From assembly GCA_964421085.1 (NCBI GenBank), contig CAYQVO010000017.1, positions 1 to 64,000 of the forward strand: a stretch of DNA of 64,000 nucleotides. The letters run 5' to 3'. Within the stretch, counting starts at the first letter, position 1. Each line of letters begins with the position of its first letter. The position numbers and the translations under genes were made by a program. Under the pieces are notes generated by a model that saw only the letters and a list, made by a program, of their open reading frames with translations, was not told the DNA's origin and searched no databases. The stretch comes from CAYQVO01 sp964421085 (GTDB lineage Bacteria > Bdellovibrionota_C > UBA2361 > CAYQVO01). Positions 1 through 11,196 of the stretch are shown piece after piece.

Positions 1-1
1 C

Positions 2-412
2 AATCTGCACCATCACAAGAGGTTATTCTTCATGGGCGCGGCCGGACGCTTACGACGGATACAGTTCTTTGCTGAGAAGGTGCAGTGCCGGATGATGGAT
101 CTCTGCATAAAGTTCCGCCCGGTTAAGCCTCGGTCTCCACATCTGAATGGGAAGGTGGAACGATCTCAAAAGACAGATCTCCAAGAATTCTATTCCACCA
201 TCAGCCTTCGGTCACGCAAGTTGCATGACCGGCTCCAGGAATGGCAGCACTTTTATAACTGGCATCGACCCCATGGCGGGCTCAAAGGAAAGACTCCGAT
301 GGAGAAATACTTCACGCTCTCTGAAGCCACACCATTCCGACCCGACGTTGACGCGAAATCTGTCATGAAAGGTATTCGGCTGACTAATACTCCCCCACCC
401 AATCAACCATAA
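2..412 (+). pseudogene. IS481-type transposase, C-terminal fragment, decayed
   Basis: The reading frame is already open at the window edge; the first ATG is at 32. The protein carries the C-terminal half of an IS481-like DDE integrase core, with the family-typical string KPRSPHLNGKVERSQKTD followed by EWQHFYNWHRPH and a GKTPMEKY motif. Family members normally have a T-D-x-G-x-E-F segment, holding a catalytic Asp, between RIQ and FFAEKVQ. Here RIQ runs straight into FFAEKVQ, so about six residues including that Asp are missing. The catalytic core is therefore probably dead. The last 29 nt overlap the 3' end of the convergent glycosyltransferase gene, and the homology to IS481 fades after TPFRPD. 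The N-terminal half lies outside the window. Confidence 0.75.
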
Positions 413-2414
413 CATGCCCCCTCTCCGAACCATCCACCACTCTCAACCTGCCCTTCCACCCCTTCCACTTCGAAACATCAAAACACTGCCTTCCAAAAAA
501 ATCAGTATTCGAGCCAGTAGTCTTAAAAACCGCCTCGTCCCCAACCTTCAACTCTACCCGCAGCTTCTCCCGGTTACGCCCGCCCGCGACCAGTAAACAC
601 ATTCTGTCACCCAGCAGCCGGAACTTAGGCGAAATCATCGTTACCTTCGCCTTATCACCCATCACAGGATCCAAAGTACTCAAATATCCATGTCCCTGAT
701 AGAACATCCCGTTAATCTTCTGGCCCGTGTTATCAAAAACAGGCTGCCTCTTCACACCCTCAGACTCCGACTCAATCTTCCACCCTTCAAGCGATCCCTC
801 AAAATCAAAAACCTGAGAGCCGGCAATTGGAGTCTTTGGAAGATCATCTTTAAACCACACCCCGGGACCCAGCTCTTTTTCGAAACGACGAACTCTCCGT
901 GGAAGATCTGTGAAAAGGAAAAACCCATAAGGCCGCCAGTCTTTCACCTCCTTCCTGAAAGTTGCCCAGGGAACTATAGTCGGAGCTTTTTTAAGAGCCT
1001 CTTCCAGACGCATCTGCTTTTCATGGCCTGCGTGTCCAACGGTCGGTTTCCGTGTTTTCGCCACTTCGGGATCAATCACGCCAAAAACATCAATAATCCT
1101 AATCCCGCTGTAATAGCCAATAGAACCTATTGCTTTGAAAAGAATTGCATCTCCCGGCATCCTCACCGTCTTCAACCACTGCCCAAGCCTTGCCCTGCCT
1201 TCATGCAGCCGGCCGAAGGGAACTATCTCGCGACGGTAGGGGCCTTCGTTGATGCCGTAGACTGCGATGAGTACAGCGGCGACGAGAGGAATCGCCAGGA
1301 GAAATCTGTCGGCAATTAAAAGAGTGGGACGTCGATTAAGGACGTAATCGATCATGACTACAACCGCAACAAACGTCCCAGGAAGTGTTATCAGCAGAAA
1401 CCTCGAAAACGGGTAAAAATCGCCGCCCACATAAAGAACGTAAAGCACCTGCACAAAAGATGCAGCGCAAAGAACCTTGACGAGCCGGTTAGAAGAGAGA
1501 AAAAACGCCGGAATTATCAGGACAGGCAGGTACAAGGTGTCCATCAAAAACCGGTTTACGTACTGCAGCGCGAGAGCAAGAGTCTCGAACCCACGAGTGT
1601 CAAGTTTGAGGTAATAAGTGTTGGGGAGAAGGTTTCCGTAGTAGTAAAGCTTCCAGATGAGCCAGAGTCCGACGGGGAGAGCGAAGGTGAGGAGGGGGAC
1701 AAACACCTTACTCGGCCACGACCCCTCGACCCTGCTCGGGGCGGGCACGCGTGGCCCTCCATTCCTATCCCGGTTTGAAGCAAGGTAAACTCCCATCAGC
1801 ACCACCGCCATCAGAACCGCATCAGGCCTTGTCATTACAAGCGCTGCGCATAAAAGCCCCAGATAAATCTGATTCGAACGCTTCGTCAGATCCTTCTCGA
1901 GCAGCATCACTCCGAGCAGAAACCACATCATCAAAACCGGGCCTTCGAGACCCATGACGGAATTCACAAGGAACGTATTATCAACTCCAAGCAGCAGCGG
2001 CGGGATAACAGCAAGAACGCGGCGCCTGTCAAAGATTGAGAGTGAGATCCTGTAAAGCAGAAGAATGTTTACAAGTGAAATCAGAACCGAGACTGCAATT
2101 GCGGCGCGAACAGGCGAAGCATCAATCAACCTTGCGCAGATATGAATGAGACCAAGAACAGCGACCCAGAGGAAATTTGTATAACCTTCTACATATTCGC
2201 CTTTGTTAAATACCAGCCCAAAACCGTCCACCCAGTTCCTCGCATAGCGGAAGCTGATGTAGGCGTCGTCGCAGACACGGAAATAATATTCGGAGGAGAA
2301 CCAGTAGCAGGCTATGGCAACCCATACAAGAACCGCAGCAAGTATAAGCCTTTCTTTTGAACGAAATATGGTGACAAGGGGAGAAAGCTGCACCTGCCGG
2401 TTCCTGATAAACAT
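384..2414 (-). CDS. GT-C type integral membrane glycosyltransferase (GT39/AftB-like)
   Basis: This 676-residue membrane protein probably transfers a sugar from a lipid-linked donor at the outer face of the inner membrane; acceptor and sugar are unknown. The first hydrophobic helix (about residues 22-40) is followed by an acidic loop with CDDAYISFRYARN (D49, D50) and then VEGYTNFLW. That pattern is shared with a family of GT-C enzymes, including mycobacterial arabinofuranosyltransferase-like proteins. About ten more hydrophobic segments follow, then a soluble C-terminal domain of about 200 residues. The frame extends upstream to a GTG at 2642, but the ATG at 2414 has an AGAG-like ribosome site and leaves room for a promoter before the divergent pseudogene. 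A paralogue with the same motif lies at 46793-48364. Confidence 0.7.
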   Translation of the reverse strand: MFIRNRQVQLSPLVTIFRSKERLILAAVLVWVAIACYWFSSEYYFRVCDDAYISFRYARNWVDGFGLVFNKGEYVEGYTNFLWVAVLGLIHICARLIDASPVRAAIAVSVLISLVNILLLYRISLSIFDRRRVLAVIPPLLLGVDNTFLVNSVMGLEGPVLMMWFLLGVMLLEKDLTKRSNQIYLGLLCAALVMTRPDAVLMAVVLMGVYLASNRDRNGGPRVPAPSRVEGSWPSKVFVPLLTFALPVGLWLIWKLYYYGNLLPNTYYLKLDTRGFETLALALQYVNRFLMDTLYLPVLIIPAFFLSSNRLVKVLCAASFVQVLYVLYVGGDFYPFSRFLLITLPGTFVAVVVMIDYVLNRRPTLLIADRFLLAIPLVAAVLIAVYGINEGPYRREIVPFGRLHEGRARLGQWLKTVRMPGDAILFKAIGSIGYYSGIRIIDVFGVIDPEVAKTRKPTVGHAGHEKQMRLEEALKKAPTIVPWATFRKEVKDWRPYGFFLFTDLPRRVRRFEKELGPGVWFKDDLPKTPIAGSQVFDFEGSLEGWKIESESEGVKRQPVFDNTGQKINGMFYQGHGYLSTLDPVMGDKAKVTMISPKFRLLGDRMCLLVAGGRNREKLRVELKVGDEAVFKTTGSNTDFFGRQCFDVSKWKGWKGRLRVVDGSERGHVMVDWVGEY

Positions 2415-2523
2415 GCGATCTCTAATATATTTACAACAGCAAACAGGAGGCAATATCGGAATCGGAGCAGCGGCAAACAGGTAGCCGAACAGGCGTTTGT
2501 CCGGTATTCTCCGCATTAAATAG

Positions 2524-3372
2524 ATGAAATCGCGCCTGGCCCACTTTGCAGATGAAACAGGGATAAGGTCTTTCCTTCGGCCGCAAATCCTGCAGGTCCT
2601 CCTTGTTGGATTTGTGCTCGTGATTCCGTTCGCAATAGCCACAAGAGGCCACCTCTCGGAGGTGTTTCAGCCCTCAGTCTCTCTTTTTTTCGATGCCCAG
2701 CTTCAAAGCATAATGGAAGGCCGTCTTGATGTGCCGGTGGAAGCACTCGGAAACGGAGCATTCATACGGGACGGGAAATCCTATGGTTATTTCGGTATGC
2801 TCCCGTCGCTCGTCCGGATTCCCGTTCTTCTGATGTTTCCGTCAGCAAAAGGCCGGCTTTCACTGGTCAGCATGCTTCTTGCTGTCATGATCACGTCAAC
2901 CAGCATGATCCTTATCGGCCGAAGGTCGGGATTCGGGCCCCTCCGGGGCAGAATTATTGTCGTTTATGTATGGCTCTGGTACCTCTGCGCAACTATCGGG
3001 TCCACTCAGGTATCAATAGCAGCAGACCCAAACATGTTTGTTGAGCCCATTCGCGTGGGAAGTGGCTTTCGCCATGGTCGGCCTTGCCTTTCTCATTCCT
3101 GTGCAGCAAAAACCGCGATTCCTATCTCTTAACATCAGCCTTTCGTATCGATCACGTCGGCCTTCCCATTTTTATTCATACTCGCCCTTCTCGGGATGAT
3201 TGAAGTCTCTCTGTTCCGAACCGCGCCGGTCAGGATTCTCGGCTGTGCTCCGGCTGCGCCGATCGTCGTGCTTTGCGCTCATTATGCTGTAACTTTCCGC
3301 TATCTTCACGAATTCTTCCCCGCGCTCATGTTTTTCAACGCGTATGGAATTCACTCTCCGCTTATTCCCTGT
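2524..3372 (+). pseudogene. Membrane protein pseudogene with frameshifts
   Basis: The first frame (ATG 2524) encodes hydrophobic segments around residues 22-40 and 115-135 and the loop SYGYFGMLPSLVRIPVL, typical of uncharacterised polytopic proteins near GT-C enzymes. At about 3040-3046 the sense moves to the next frame, which reads PFAWEVAFAMVGLAFL, a clear membrane helix; the original frame continues as low-hydrophobicity residues to a stop at 3130-3132. From about 3157 sense returns to the first frame with a hydrophobic run ending in ILALLGMIEVSLF, then VTFRYLHEFFPALMFFNAYG, again family-like. The middle of the protein is missing. The remnant ends near the nadB stop codon. It is divergent from the glycosyltransferase at 384-2414. 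Sequencing error could explain one shift but not the shortened length. Confidence 0.6.
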
Positions 3373-4930
3373 AATGACACCCCATGCTGGTTCGATTCTC
3401 CCACGCGGCAGCCGCGGTAATAATTGCGGCCCGGGCGGCGTTTCGAAGCCCGATGAGGCCGTCGGTGATGCGGGTCCGGCGGTAGAACTGCTCGATTTCG
3501 GTTTCAAGATGCCGCAGTTCGCGAAGCGCGCGTTCGAGCCGGGGGCTTGTGCGCACGAGGCCTACATAGTTCCACATGATGTGTTTTATCGAAATCATGT
3601 CCTGCTGGATGAGCGCGGGATCGGGTGTTTCGTCGCCGGCTTCAATCCACGGGGGGATATTGGAAGCATCGGGCATTGCGTAATCCTGCCGGTATTTTGC
3701 CAGGTGCTGCGCGGCGCGGCGCCCCCACACAAGTCCTTCAAGCAGCGATGTACTTGCAAGTCTGTTTGCGCCGTGAAGACCGGTACAGCTCACTTCCCCT
3801 ACTGCATACAGACGATCGATAGTTGTCTTGCCCCATTCGTCGACCCACACTCCGCCGCATGCGTAATGAGCGGCCGGCACTACAGGGACGAGGTCTTTTG
3901 TTATATCCACCCCGTATTCGAGGCAGTACTTATGAATCGTCGGGAAATGCTCCATGATTTCCGACTGCGCGACATATGAGCGAAGATCAAGATAAACATT
4001 CGGCGCATCATGGGTGAGCATTTCATGATGTATGCTTCGCGCGACAACATCGCGCGGGGCGAGATCTCTCCACTCGGCGTCGTACTCCTGCATGAACGGC
4101 TTTCCATCGGCATGAACGAGCCTTGCGCCGGATCCCCGGACTGCTTCAGAGATAAGAAAACGAGGGGCGTTGCGGTGATAAAACGTGGTCGGATGGAACT
4201 GCACAAATTCCGTGTTCAGCACTCTTGCGCCTGCCCGGTACGCCATCGCAAGGCCGTCCCCGCGAGAGCCGGCAGGGTTGCTCGTGTGAAGATAAATCTG
4301 ACCAGGCCCGCCGGTTGCAAGAATCGTGTGCCTTGCAAGACAGCGGATTATCTTCCGGGAGGACTGGTCGAAGAGATAAACGCCGACGCAGGACTGGGGC
4401 TCGTACGAGGCAAGCTTGTTTATGGCATGGTGAGCAGGCGTAAGAAGGTCGATTGCCGTATGGTTTTCAAGAAGGCGGATATCCGGGTGTCCTTTTATCG
4501 CCTTTGTAAGGGCCTTCTGGATTGACTTGCCTGTTGCATCGCTTACATGAACGATTCGCGGAAGCGAATGGCCGCCTTCAAGGGCAAGGGCCCAGCCGGA
4601 CCCGTCATTACTGTCGAACTCAACGCCGAGCTTTTCGCCGAGGAACTGCCGCACAAGAGAAGGCCCCTCTTCGGCAAGGATTTTCACGGCTTTCAGGTTT
4701 GAGTGCCCTGCCCCTGCCCGGATTATGTCTGCGGCGAGTTTTTCAGGGGAATCATCCTCGCCGCGGTAAATTATCCCCCCCTGGGCGTAAAATGTGTTCG
4801 ATTCGTTCGGGTCAGGAGTTCTTGTGGCGATTGTCACAGGGATGCCGGCTTCCGCAAGCGTAAGCGCGGCAGTGCCTCCGGCGATTCCGCAGCCGAGGAT
4901 GAGGACTTCTGTTTCAAGGACGTCGGACAT
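3362..4930 (-). CDS. nadB: L-aspartate oxidase
   Basis: NadB is an FAD flavoprotein that oxidises L-aspartate to iminoaspartate, the first step of de novo NAD synthesis; NadA then condenses the product. The 522-residue protein starts with the dinucleotide-binding segment VLILGCGIAGGTAALTLAEAG. Further family signatures are NTFYAQGG, GGHSLPRIVH, TGGPGQIY, GDGLAMAYRAG, EFVQFHPT and HYACGGVWVDEWG. The frame opens at 4999, inside nadA, but the ATG at 4930 begins the conserved MSDVLETEVLILG. No good ribosome site sits directly before it; an AAAGGAG lies about 25 nt upstream. The C-terminus stops at SMGCHYRE, slightly short of many homologues, and abuts the degenerate sequence at 3362-3372. It is the last gene of the nadC-nadA-nadB run. 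Confidence 0.93.
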   Translation of the reverse strand: MSDVLETEVLILGCGIAGGTAALTLAEAGIPVTIATRTPDPNESNTFYAQGGIIYRGEDDSPEKLAADIIRAGAGHSNLKAVKILAEEGPSLVRQFLGEKLGVEFDSNDGSGWALALEGGHSLPRIVHVSDATGKSIQKALTKAIKGHPDIRLLENHTAIDLLTPAHHAINKLASYEPQSCVGVYLFDQSSRKIIRCLARHTILATGGPGQIYLHTSNPAGSRGDGLAMAYRAGARVLNTEFVQFHPTTFYHRNAPRFLISEAVRGSGARLVHADGKPFMQEYDAEWRDLAPRDVVARSIHHEMLTHDAPNVYLDLRSYVAQSEIMEHFPTIHKYCLEYGVDITKDLVPVVPAAHYACGGVWVDEWGKTTIDRLYAVGEVSCTGLHGANRLASTSLLEGLVWGRRAAQHLAKYRQDYAMPDASNIPPWIEAGDETPDPALIQQDMISIKHIMWNYVGLVRTSPRLERALRELRHLETEIEQFYRRTRITDGLIGLRNAARAAIITAAAAWENRTSMGCHYRE

Positions 4931-4985
4931 TTTTTTAATTTGCCAGGCCCGTGGCAATCTCCTTTCGCCTTTTCTTTCCGTACCG

Positions 4986-6035
4986 TCACCCAATTGCAAT
5001 CATCCGCTCGACGGCCTTTGCTGCGCGGGCGCGAATATCTTCGGGCACTTCAATGATATACTGATTATAGCGGAGAGAGTCCAGGGTGTCCTCGAGTCGA
5101 ATCTGGTTCATATGGGGACACCTTACGCTGCAGAGTCTCAGCATTTCCTTCTTCGGATTTGCCGCCATGATGTTGTCGCCCATGGAACACTCGGTAAGAA
5201 GCAGGTACCGGGGAGCATTGGTGTTTTCAACGTATCTGACCATCGCTGTTGTGCTCCCTGAGAAGTCGGAAGCCTCGACAACTTCCGGACTGCACTCGGG
5301 ATGGGCAAGAATCACGACGTCGGGAAACTGCTCTCGCACGTTCTTTATATCGTCCGTGGTGAACCGCTCATGGACTTCGCACTTGCCGTGCCAGCCAACC
5401 ATCTGAGCATCGATGGTTGTTTCAGGCCCGCTGCTGTTTTCAGCATAAAGCGAGGGGAAAATAATATGCTTCCCTGTTTCACGCGCCACGTTCTTTGCCA
5501 GGTATTCATCCGGGAGGAAAATAACGGTATCAGCATGGAGCGATTCTACAACAGCAGCGGCGTTTGAAGACGTGCAGCACACGTCGCTTTCCGCCTTTAC
5601 GTCCGCGTAGGTGTTCACGTAAGTGACCACAGGGACGCCGGGAAATTTTGCTTTGAGCCCCCGAACGTCGTCAGCCGTGATGCTTGCTGCAAGAGAGCAG
5701 CCTGCTTTTTCCGAAGGCAGCAGAACCAGTTTGCCGGGACTCAAAATCTTTGCAGTCTCGGCCATGAACTTCACGCCGCAGAAGACTATTATCTCCTTGT
5801 CGGTCTGGGCTGCCCTGCGGCTCAGTTCAAGCGAATCACCGGTAAAATCGGGGACGGAGTAATAGAGAGCCGGCTCCATGTAGTTATGGCCGAGAATTAC
5901 GGCATTTCTTTCCGCCTTAAGGAGGTTTATTTCAAATGCAAGCTCTGCCTTCGCGCGGATCTCATAATCGGGCGCTAAATCGCCTATTTTTGCTTTGAGA
6001 TTGTCGCAGGTTTCCCTTAAAGAGAGTTCCTCCAT
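4986..6035 (-). CDS. nadA: Quinolinate synthase A
   Basis: NadA is a cytoplasmic [4Fe-4S] enzyme that condenses iminoaspartate with dihydroxyacetone phosphate to give quinolinate. The 349-residue sequence shows the family landmarks AVILGHNYMEPALY, the cysteine in IVFCGVKFMAETAKIL, AGCSLA, VTYVNTYADVKAESDVCCTSSN, LAHPECSPEVV and LLTECSMGDN, and a C-terminal CPHMNQIRLEDTLDSL. The Cys in FCGVKF, the one in HPECSP and the one in RCPHM match the expected cluster ligands. It lies between nadC (30 nt upstream) and nadB (about 55 nt downstream), so the three are probably co-transcribed. A weak ribosome site precedes the ATG at 6035. Confidence 0.95.
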   Translation of the reverse strand: MEELSLRETCDNLKAKIGDLAPDYEIRAKAELAFEINLLKAERNAVILGHNYMEPALYYSVPDFTGDSLELSRRAAQTDKEIIVFCGVKFMAETAKILSPGKLVLLPSEKAGCSLAASITADDVRGLKAKFPGVPVVTYVNTYADVKAESDVCCTSSNAAAVVESLHADTVIFLPDEYLAKNVARETGKHIIFPSLYAENSSGPETTIDAQMVGWHGKCEVHERFTTDDIKNVREQFPDVVILAHPECSPEVVEASDFSGSTTAMVRYVENTNAPRYLLLTECSMGDNIMAANPKKEMLRLCSVRCPHMNQIRLEDTLDSLRYNQYIIEVPEDIRARAAKAVERMIAIG

Positions 6036-6065
6036 GGTGCCTATTATGCGCTGAAAGCGAGGAAT

Positions 6066-6926
6066 TTACCACAGGGCCGATGATATAAGCAGCGTCATGT
6101 CCAGCGCCTTCACGGAATGGGTGAGCGCGCCGACTGAAATAAAATCGACGCCAGTATCCGCGATAGCGCGGACATTCGAAAGGGTGACGTTTCCGGAAGC
6201 TTCAAGCGGGACGCGGCCTGCCGCAATTGAAACTGCTTCACGCATTGTATCAAGGCTCATGTTATCGAGCATAATCCGGTCCACACGAAGCGCCACAGTT
6301 TCCCGCAGCTCGTCGAGAGTACGTACCTCAACCTCTATTTCGCGTTTCTGCCGGTCCGCTTCTCGTACGCGCCGCACAGCTTCTGTTATGCTGCATCCTG
6401 CGGCCGCTATGTGATTTTCTTTGATGAGAACCATATCAAAAAGGCCGAAGCGGTGATTTTTCCCGCCTCCGATCCTTACGGCCTCTTTATCGAGAGCTCT
6501 GAGACCTGGCGCAGTTTTTCTGGTGTCGAGAATCACTGTCTTTGTACCGGCAACTGCCTTTACATATTCGCTGGTAGTGGTTGCTATGCCGGACATGCGC
6601 TGGAGAAAATTAAGAGCGGTTCTCTCGCCATCAAGAACCCCCTGCCCTTTTCCTTTGACCGACGCCAAAACATCTCCATCGCCGATCTGCGCGCCATCTT
6701 TAACGAAGGAAACGAATTCCAGTCCGGGATCGATGATCTCAAAAATTCTGCGGACGACGCGCAGACCTGCGATGACTCCGTCTTCTTTCGCCTTGAATTC
6801 ACCTGAAATCCCGAGGTCGGCCGGCAATATTGACAGAGTTGTCACATCGCCGTCTCCTGTGTCCTCGGAAAGCGCGCAGCGGATTACCACGTCAAGATCA
6901 TCTGTCTTCTTCGAGCTCACGCACAT
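6066..6926 (-). CDS. nadC: Nicotinate-nucleotide pyrophosphorylase (carboxylating)
   Basis: NadC converts quinolinate and PRPP to nicotinate mononucleotide, completing the de novo branch begun by NadB and NadA. The 286-residue protein has the characteristic SEDTGDGDVTT near the N-terminus, GERTALNFLQRMSGIAT, the TRKTAPGLRALDKEAV phosphate/substrate segment, GGGKNHRFGLFDMVLIKENH and the C-terminal LEASGNVT and DFISVGALTHS. The start at 6926 overlaps the end of atpC by 29 nt. A later GTG in the same frame is possible, since the first ten residues are not conserved. The overlap implies co-transcription with the ATP synthase cluster. Confidence 0.94.
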   Translation of the reverse strand: MCVSSKKTDDLDVVIRCALSEDTGDGDVTTLSILPADLGISGEFKAKEDGVIAGLRVVRRIFEIIDPGLEFVSFVKDGAQIGDGDVLASVKGKGQGVLDGERTALNFLQRMSGIATTTSEYVKAVAGTKTVILDTRKTAPGLRALDKEAVRIGGGKNHRFGLFDMVLIKENHIAAAGCSITEAVRRVREADRQKREIEVEVRTLDELRETVALRVDRIMLDNMSLDTMREAVSIAAGRVPLEASGNVTLSNVRAIADTGVDFISVGALTHSVKALDMTLLISSALW

Positions 6927-7176
6927 TGTCCGTTATGATTTGAAGCTCGTTATGCTTCACATGCGCAAATCCGCCGGAAATAACGACTCGGGCGACCTCT
7001 CCCATCGATGTTTCGTAAGTCATTTTCCCGGTTCCGAGATTTCCAAGATAGCGGGTATGGCCGGGAAGGACCCCGAGTTCGCCCTGTTCGCCAGGAAGAG
7101 TCACGGACGTGACCATCTCTTCGAAGAGCAGGCCTTCAGGGGAGAAAACTTTGAGAAGGAAGCTGTTTTCAGCCAT
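6898..7176 (-). CDS. atpC: F1 ATP synthase epsilon subunit, short form
   Basis: Epsilon sits on the gamma shaft of F1 and couples it to the c-ring. This 92-residue protein contains only the N-terminal beta-sandwich, with the landmarks PGEQGELGVLPGHTRYLGNLGTG and ISGGFAHVKHNELQIITDNV. The usual C-terminal helical hairpin, which gives inhibitory control in E. coli (protein about 139 residues), is absent. Short forms are known in some bacteria, so this is probably natural. An AGGA ribosome site lies 4 nt before the ATG. It follows atpD by 23 nt and overlaps nadC. Confidence 0.92.
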   Translation of the reverse strand: MAENSFLLKVFSPEGLLFEEMVTSVTLPGEQGELGVLPGHTRYLGNLGTGKMTYETSMGEVARVVISGGFAHVKHNELQIITDNVRELEEDR

Positions 7177-7199
7177 AAGTTCCTTTTACAGGGCGCTCT

Positions 7200-8675
<1,476 letters not shown>

Positions 8676-9578
8676 TCACTCCAGCGCATTTGCTCCTCCG
8701 ATTATATCCAGAAGCTCTGAAGTAATGCTTCCCTGCCTCAGCTTGTTATGGAGAAGCTGAAGACGCTGTATAAGATCGTCGCCGTTTTTTGTCGCGCTGT
8801 CCATTGCGGTCATGCGGCTTCCATGCTCACTTGCCTTTGCATCAAGAGAGGCCTGAAGCACCCGCACCCTGAGAACCTTTGGAACAATCGCGTTCAAAAC
8901 ATCCTGAGGCGACGGTTCATAAATCAGATCACCTGCGTTGACGTTCTCAATCTGCTCATCCGGAGCAGGCGCTTTCTGCACTATCGGCAGAAGCCTGTCG
9001 CAGACTGGCGTCACTGAAATTGCCGACTTGAAGCGGGTATAAATGACATGGACTTCGTGCAGCTCGTCCGCAAGAAATTCGCGCTCGAGATCGGCGCACA
9101 GTTCTTCAATCGGCCATTCATAAGGGTCCTCGCCGACTGCGCCGAGGTCTTTCCGGATCTTCTTTCCGGTGCGATGCAGGTAGTCGCCCGGCTTTTTGCC
9201 GAGCACCACGAAATCAATCGATACCCCTGGATGCGCTTCCTTGAGCCCGGCATAAACGTGCTCTACCGTCTTGTTGATGTTGGTGTTGTATCCGCCGCAA
9301 AGTCCCCTGCTTCCGCCGATTACGACAACGCTGATATTCCTTATCTCTGCTTTTGCTTCAAGCAGAGGATTCGAAAATTTGTCGCCGTCGCCGGCGTACC
9401 GCAGGCCCCTGAGCTCACGGATGAGCTCGCGAAGAGCGGTTGTGTACTCCCTCGTATTAACAACCGACTCCTGCGCTTTCTTGAGTTTTGCAGTAGCGAC
9501 GAGCTTCATCGCATACGTTATCTTCCGTATGTTTCTCGCTGTCTGAAGCCTTCTTTTTATGTCGCGAAGTCCCGGCAT
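8676..9578 (-). CDS. atpG: F1 ATP synthase gamma subunit
   Basis: Central rotating shaft of F1. The 300-residue protein has the N-terminal MPGLRDIKRRLQTARNIRKITYAMKLVA-type coiled coil start, the GSRGLCGGYNTNINK motif near residue 85, and the C-terminal ALDAKASEHGSRMTAM-like helix (here SLDAKASEHGSRMTAMDSATKN) with LHNKLRQGSITSELLDIIGGANALE at the end. It follows atpA by 17 nt, and an AGGG ribosome site precedes the ATG. Length matches the family. Confidence 0.95.
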   Translation of the reverse strand: MPGLRDIKRRLQTARNIRKITYAMKLVATAKLKKAQESVVNTREYTTALRELIRELRGLRYAGDGDKFSNPLLEAKAEIRNISVVVIGGSRGLCGGYNTNINKTVEHVYAGLKEAHPGVSIDFVVLGKKPGDYLHRTGKKIRKDLGAVGEDPYEWPIEELCADLEREFLADELHEVHVIYTRFKSAISVTPVCDRLLPIVQKAPAPDEQIENVNAGDLIYEPSPQDVLNAIVPKVLRVRVLQASLDAKASEHGSRMTAMDSATKNGDDLIQRLQLLHNKLRQGSITSELLDIIGGANALE

Positions 9579-9595
9579 TACTTTTCCCTAAAGAC

Positions 9596-11183
9596 TCAAA
9601 CGGCAGCCGCTGCGTCGGCTGCGGGAGTTTCAGCACCACCTTCAGCCGCCATACCGGCATCATGCGCTGCAGGAGCAAACATCTCGACGCACCTGCCGAT
9701 TGCCGCTTTAAGCTCTTTTTCAACTGCCTCGTTAATGCCCTCTTTCTCCCTGAGTTTCGCAAGGAGTTCGGAGTAATTTGCCGTCATGAAGGCATGGAGC
9801 TCCTTTTCGAAATCGCGCACCTGGGGCACCGCTAATTTGTCGCAGAAACCATTGTTGACCGCGAAAATGGATACGACCTGAAGCTCGACCGGAATCGGCT
9901 TGTACTGATCCTGCTTGAGGATCTCCATGATTCTATCGCCGCGGGCAAGCTGCGCGCGGGTAGCTGCGTCAAGGTCGGACCCGAACTGCGCAAACGCCTG
10001 TTTTTCGCGGTACTGGGCAAGGTCGAGACGAATCATGCCGGCGACCTGTTTCATGCTCTTCACCTGGGCTGCGCCGCCAACGCGGGAGACGGAAAGGCCC
10101 GCGTTTACTGCCGGCCTGATACCGGAGTTGAACAGGTCTGCCTCGAGATAAATCTGCCCGTCCGTGATGGAGATTACGTTCGTGGGAATATATGCGGATA
10201 CGTCGCCCGCAAGTGTTTCAATTATTGGAAGCGCGGTCAGCGAACCTCCGCCAAGATCGGCGTNNNNNNNNNNTCTTTGCTGCGCGCTCGAGAAGGCGTG
10301 AATGAAGATAAAAAACGTCGCCTGGATAGGCTTCGCGGCCCGGCGGCCTTCTCAGAAGAAGCGAAACTGCACGGTATGCAATCGCATGTTTGGAGAGGTC
10401 GTCATAGATAATGCAGGCATGCCTTCCGTTGTCCCTGAACCATTCTCCCATTGCACACCCTGCGAATGGAGCGAGAAACGACAGCGGTGCAGGCTCTGAA
10501 GCTGTCGCTGCAACCACAATTGTGTGCTCCATTGCGCCGAACGCTTTGAGCCTTTCCACGATCTGCACGACCGACGACCTCTTCTGGCCGATCGCGACAT
10601 AAATGCAGACAAGGTCGCCGCCTTTCTGGTTGATTATCGTGTCGATCGCGACTGCTGTTTTTCCCGTTTTCTTGTCGCCGATGATAAGTTCGCGCTGTCC
10701 GCGGCCGATTGGAGTCATTGCGTCAATGGCCTTGAGCCCCGTCTGCACCGGCTCATTAACTCCGCGCCTCGCGACGATTCCGGGAGCTTTTACTTCAATT
10801 CGTCTCCGTTCCGTCGCGTCGATTTCACCGAGCCCGTCTATAGGATTTCCAAGCGCGTCGACAACGCGGCCGACGAGCGCTTCACCGACAGGAACGGATG
10901 CGATCTCACCTGTCCTTTTTACCGTGTCGCCTTCTTTAATGAGCGTGGTGTCGCCCATGATAACGACACCCACGTTGTCCTCTTCGAGATTGAGCGCAAT
11001 ACCTTTGATTCCATTCGAAAACTCGACGAGCTCCCCGGATGCGACTTTTGCCAGCCCGTAAACACGGCAGATTCCGTCTCCTACCGAGATCACGCCTCCT
11101 GTCTCGCTCAGTTCCTGTGCTTCCGAGAATTTTTCAATGCGCTCCTTGAGAATTCTGCTTATTTCGTCAGCTTTGATAACCAT
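9596..11183 (-). CDS. atpA: F1 ATP synthase alpha subunit (interrupted by an assembly gap)
   Basis: Non-catalytic nucleotide-binding subunit of F1. The N-terminal part (11183 down to the gap) has [13 protein letters not shown], the Walker [19 protein letters not shown] and [11 protein letters not shown]. After the gap the frame resumes with [45 protein letters not shown] and a C-terminus ending in an unusual Ala-rich tail ([11 protein letters not shown]). Ten Ns at 10264-10273 make the raw frame appear broken. To keep both sides in frame the true missing length must be a multiple of three, so 9 or 12 nt fits and 10 does not. I treat it as one intact gene with an unresolved few residues just before GGGSLTALP. 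Confidence 0.93.
10264..10273. other. Assembly gap (10 N) inside atpA
   Basis: Ten Ns of arbitrary length interrupt atpA. Reading-frame continuity requires a gap length divisible by three. Confidence 0.98.
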
Positions 11184-11196
11184 TTTTCACCTGCCG

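Noticed and set aside
10218..10300. Apparent frameshift in atpA
   Set aside because: It coincides with ten Ns of arbitrary length; both flanks are intact family sequence.
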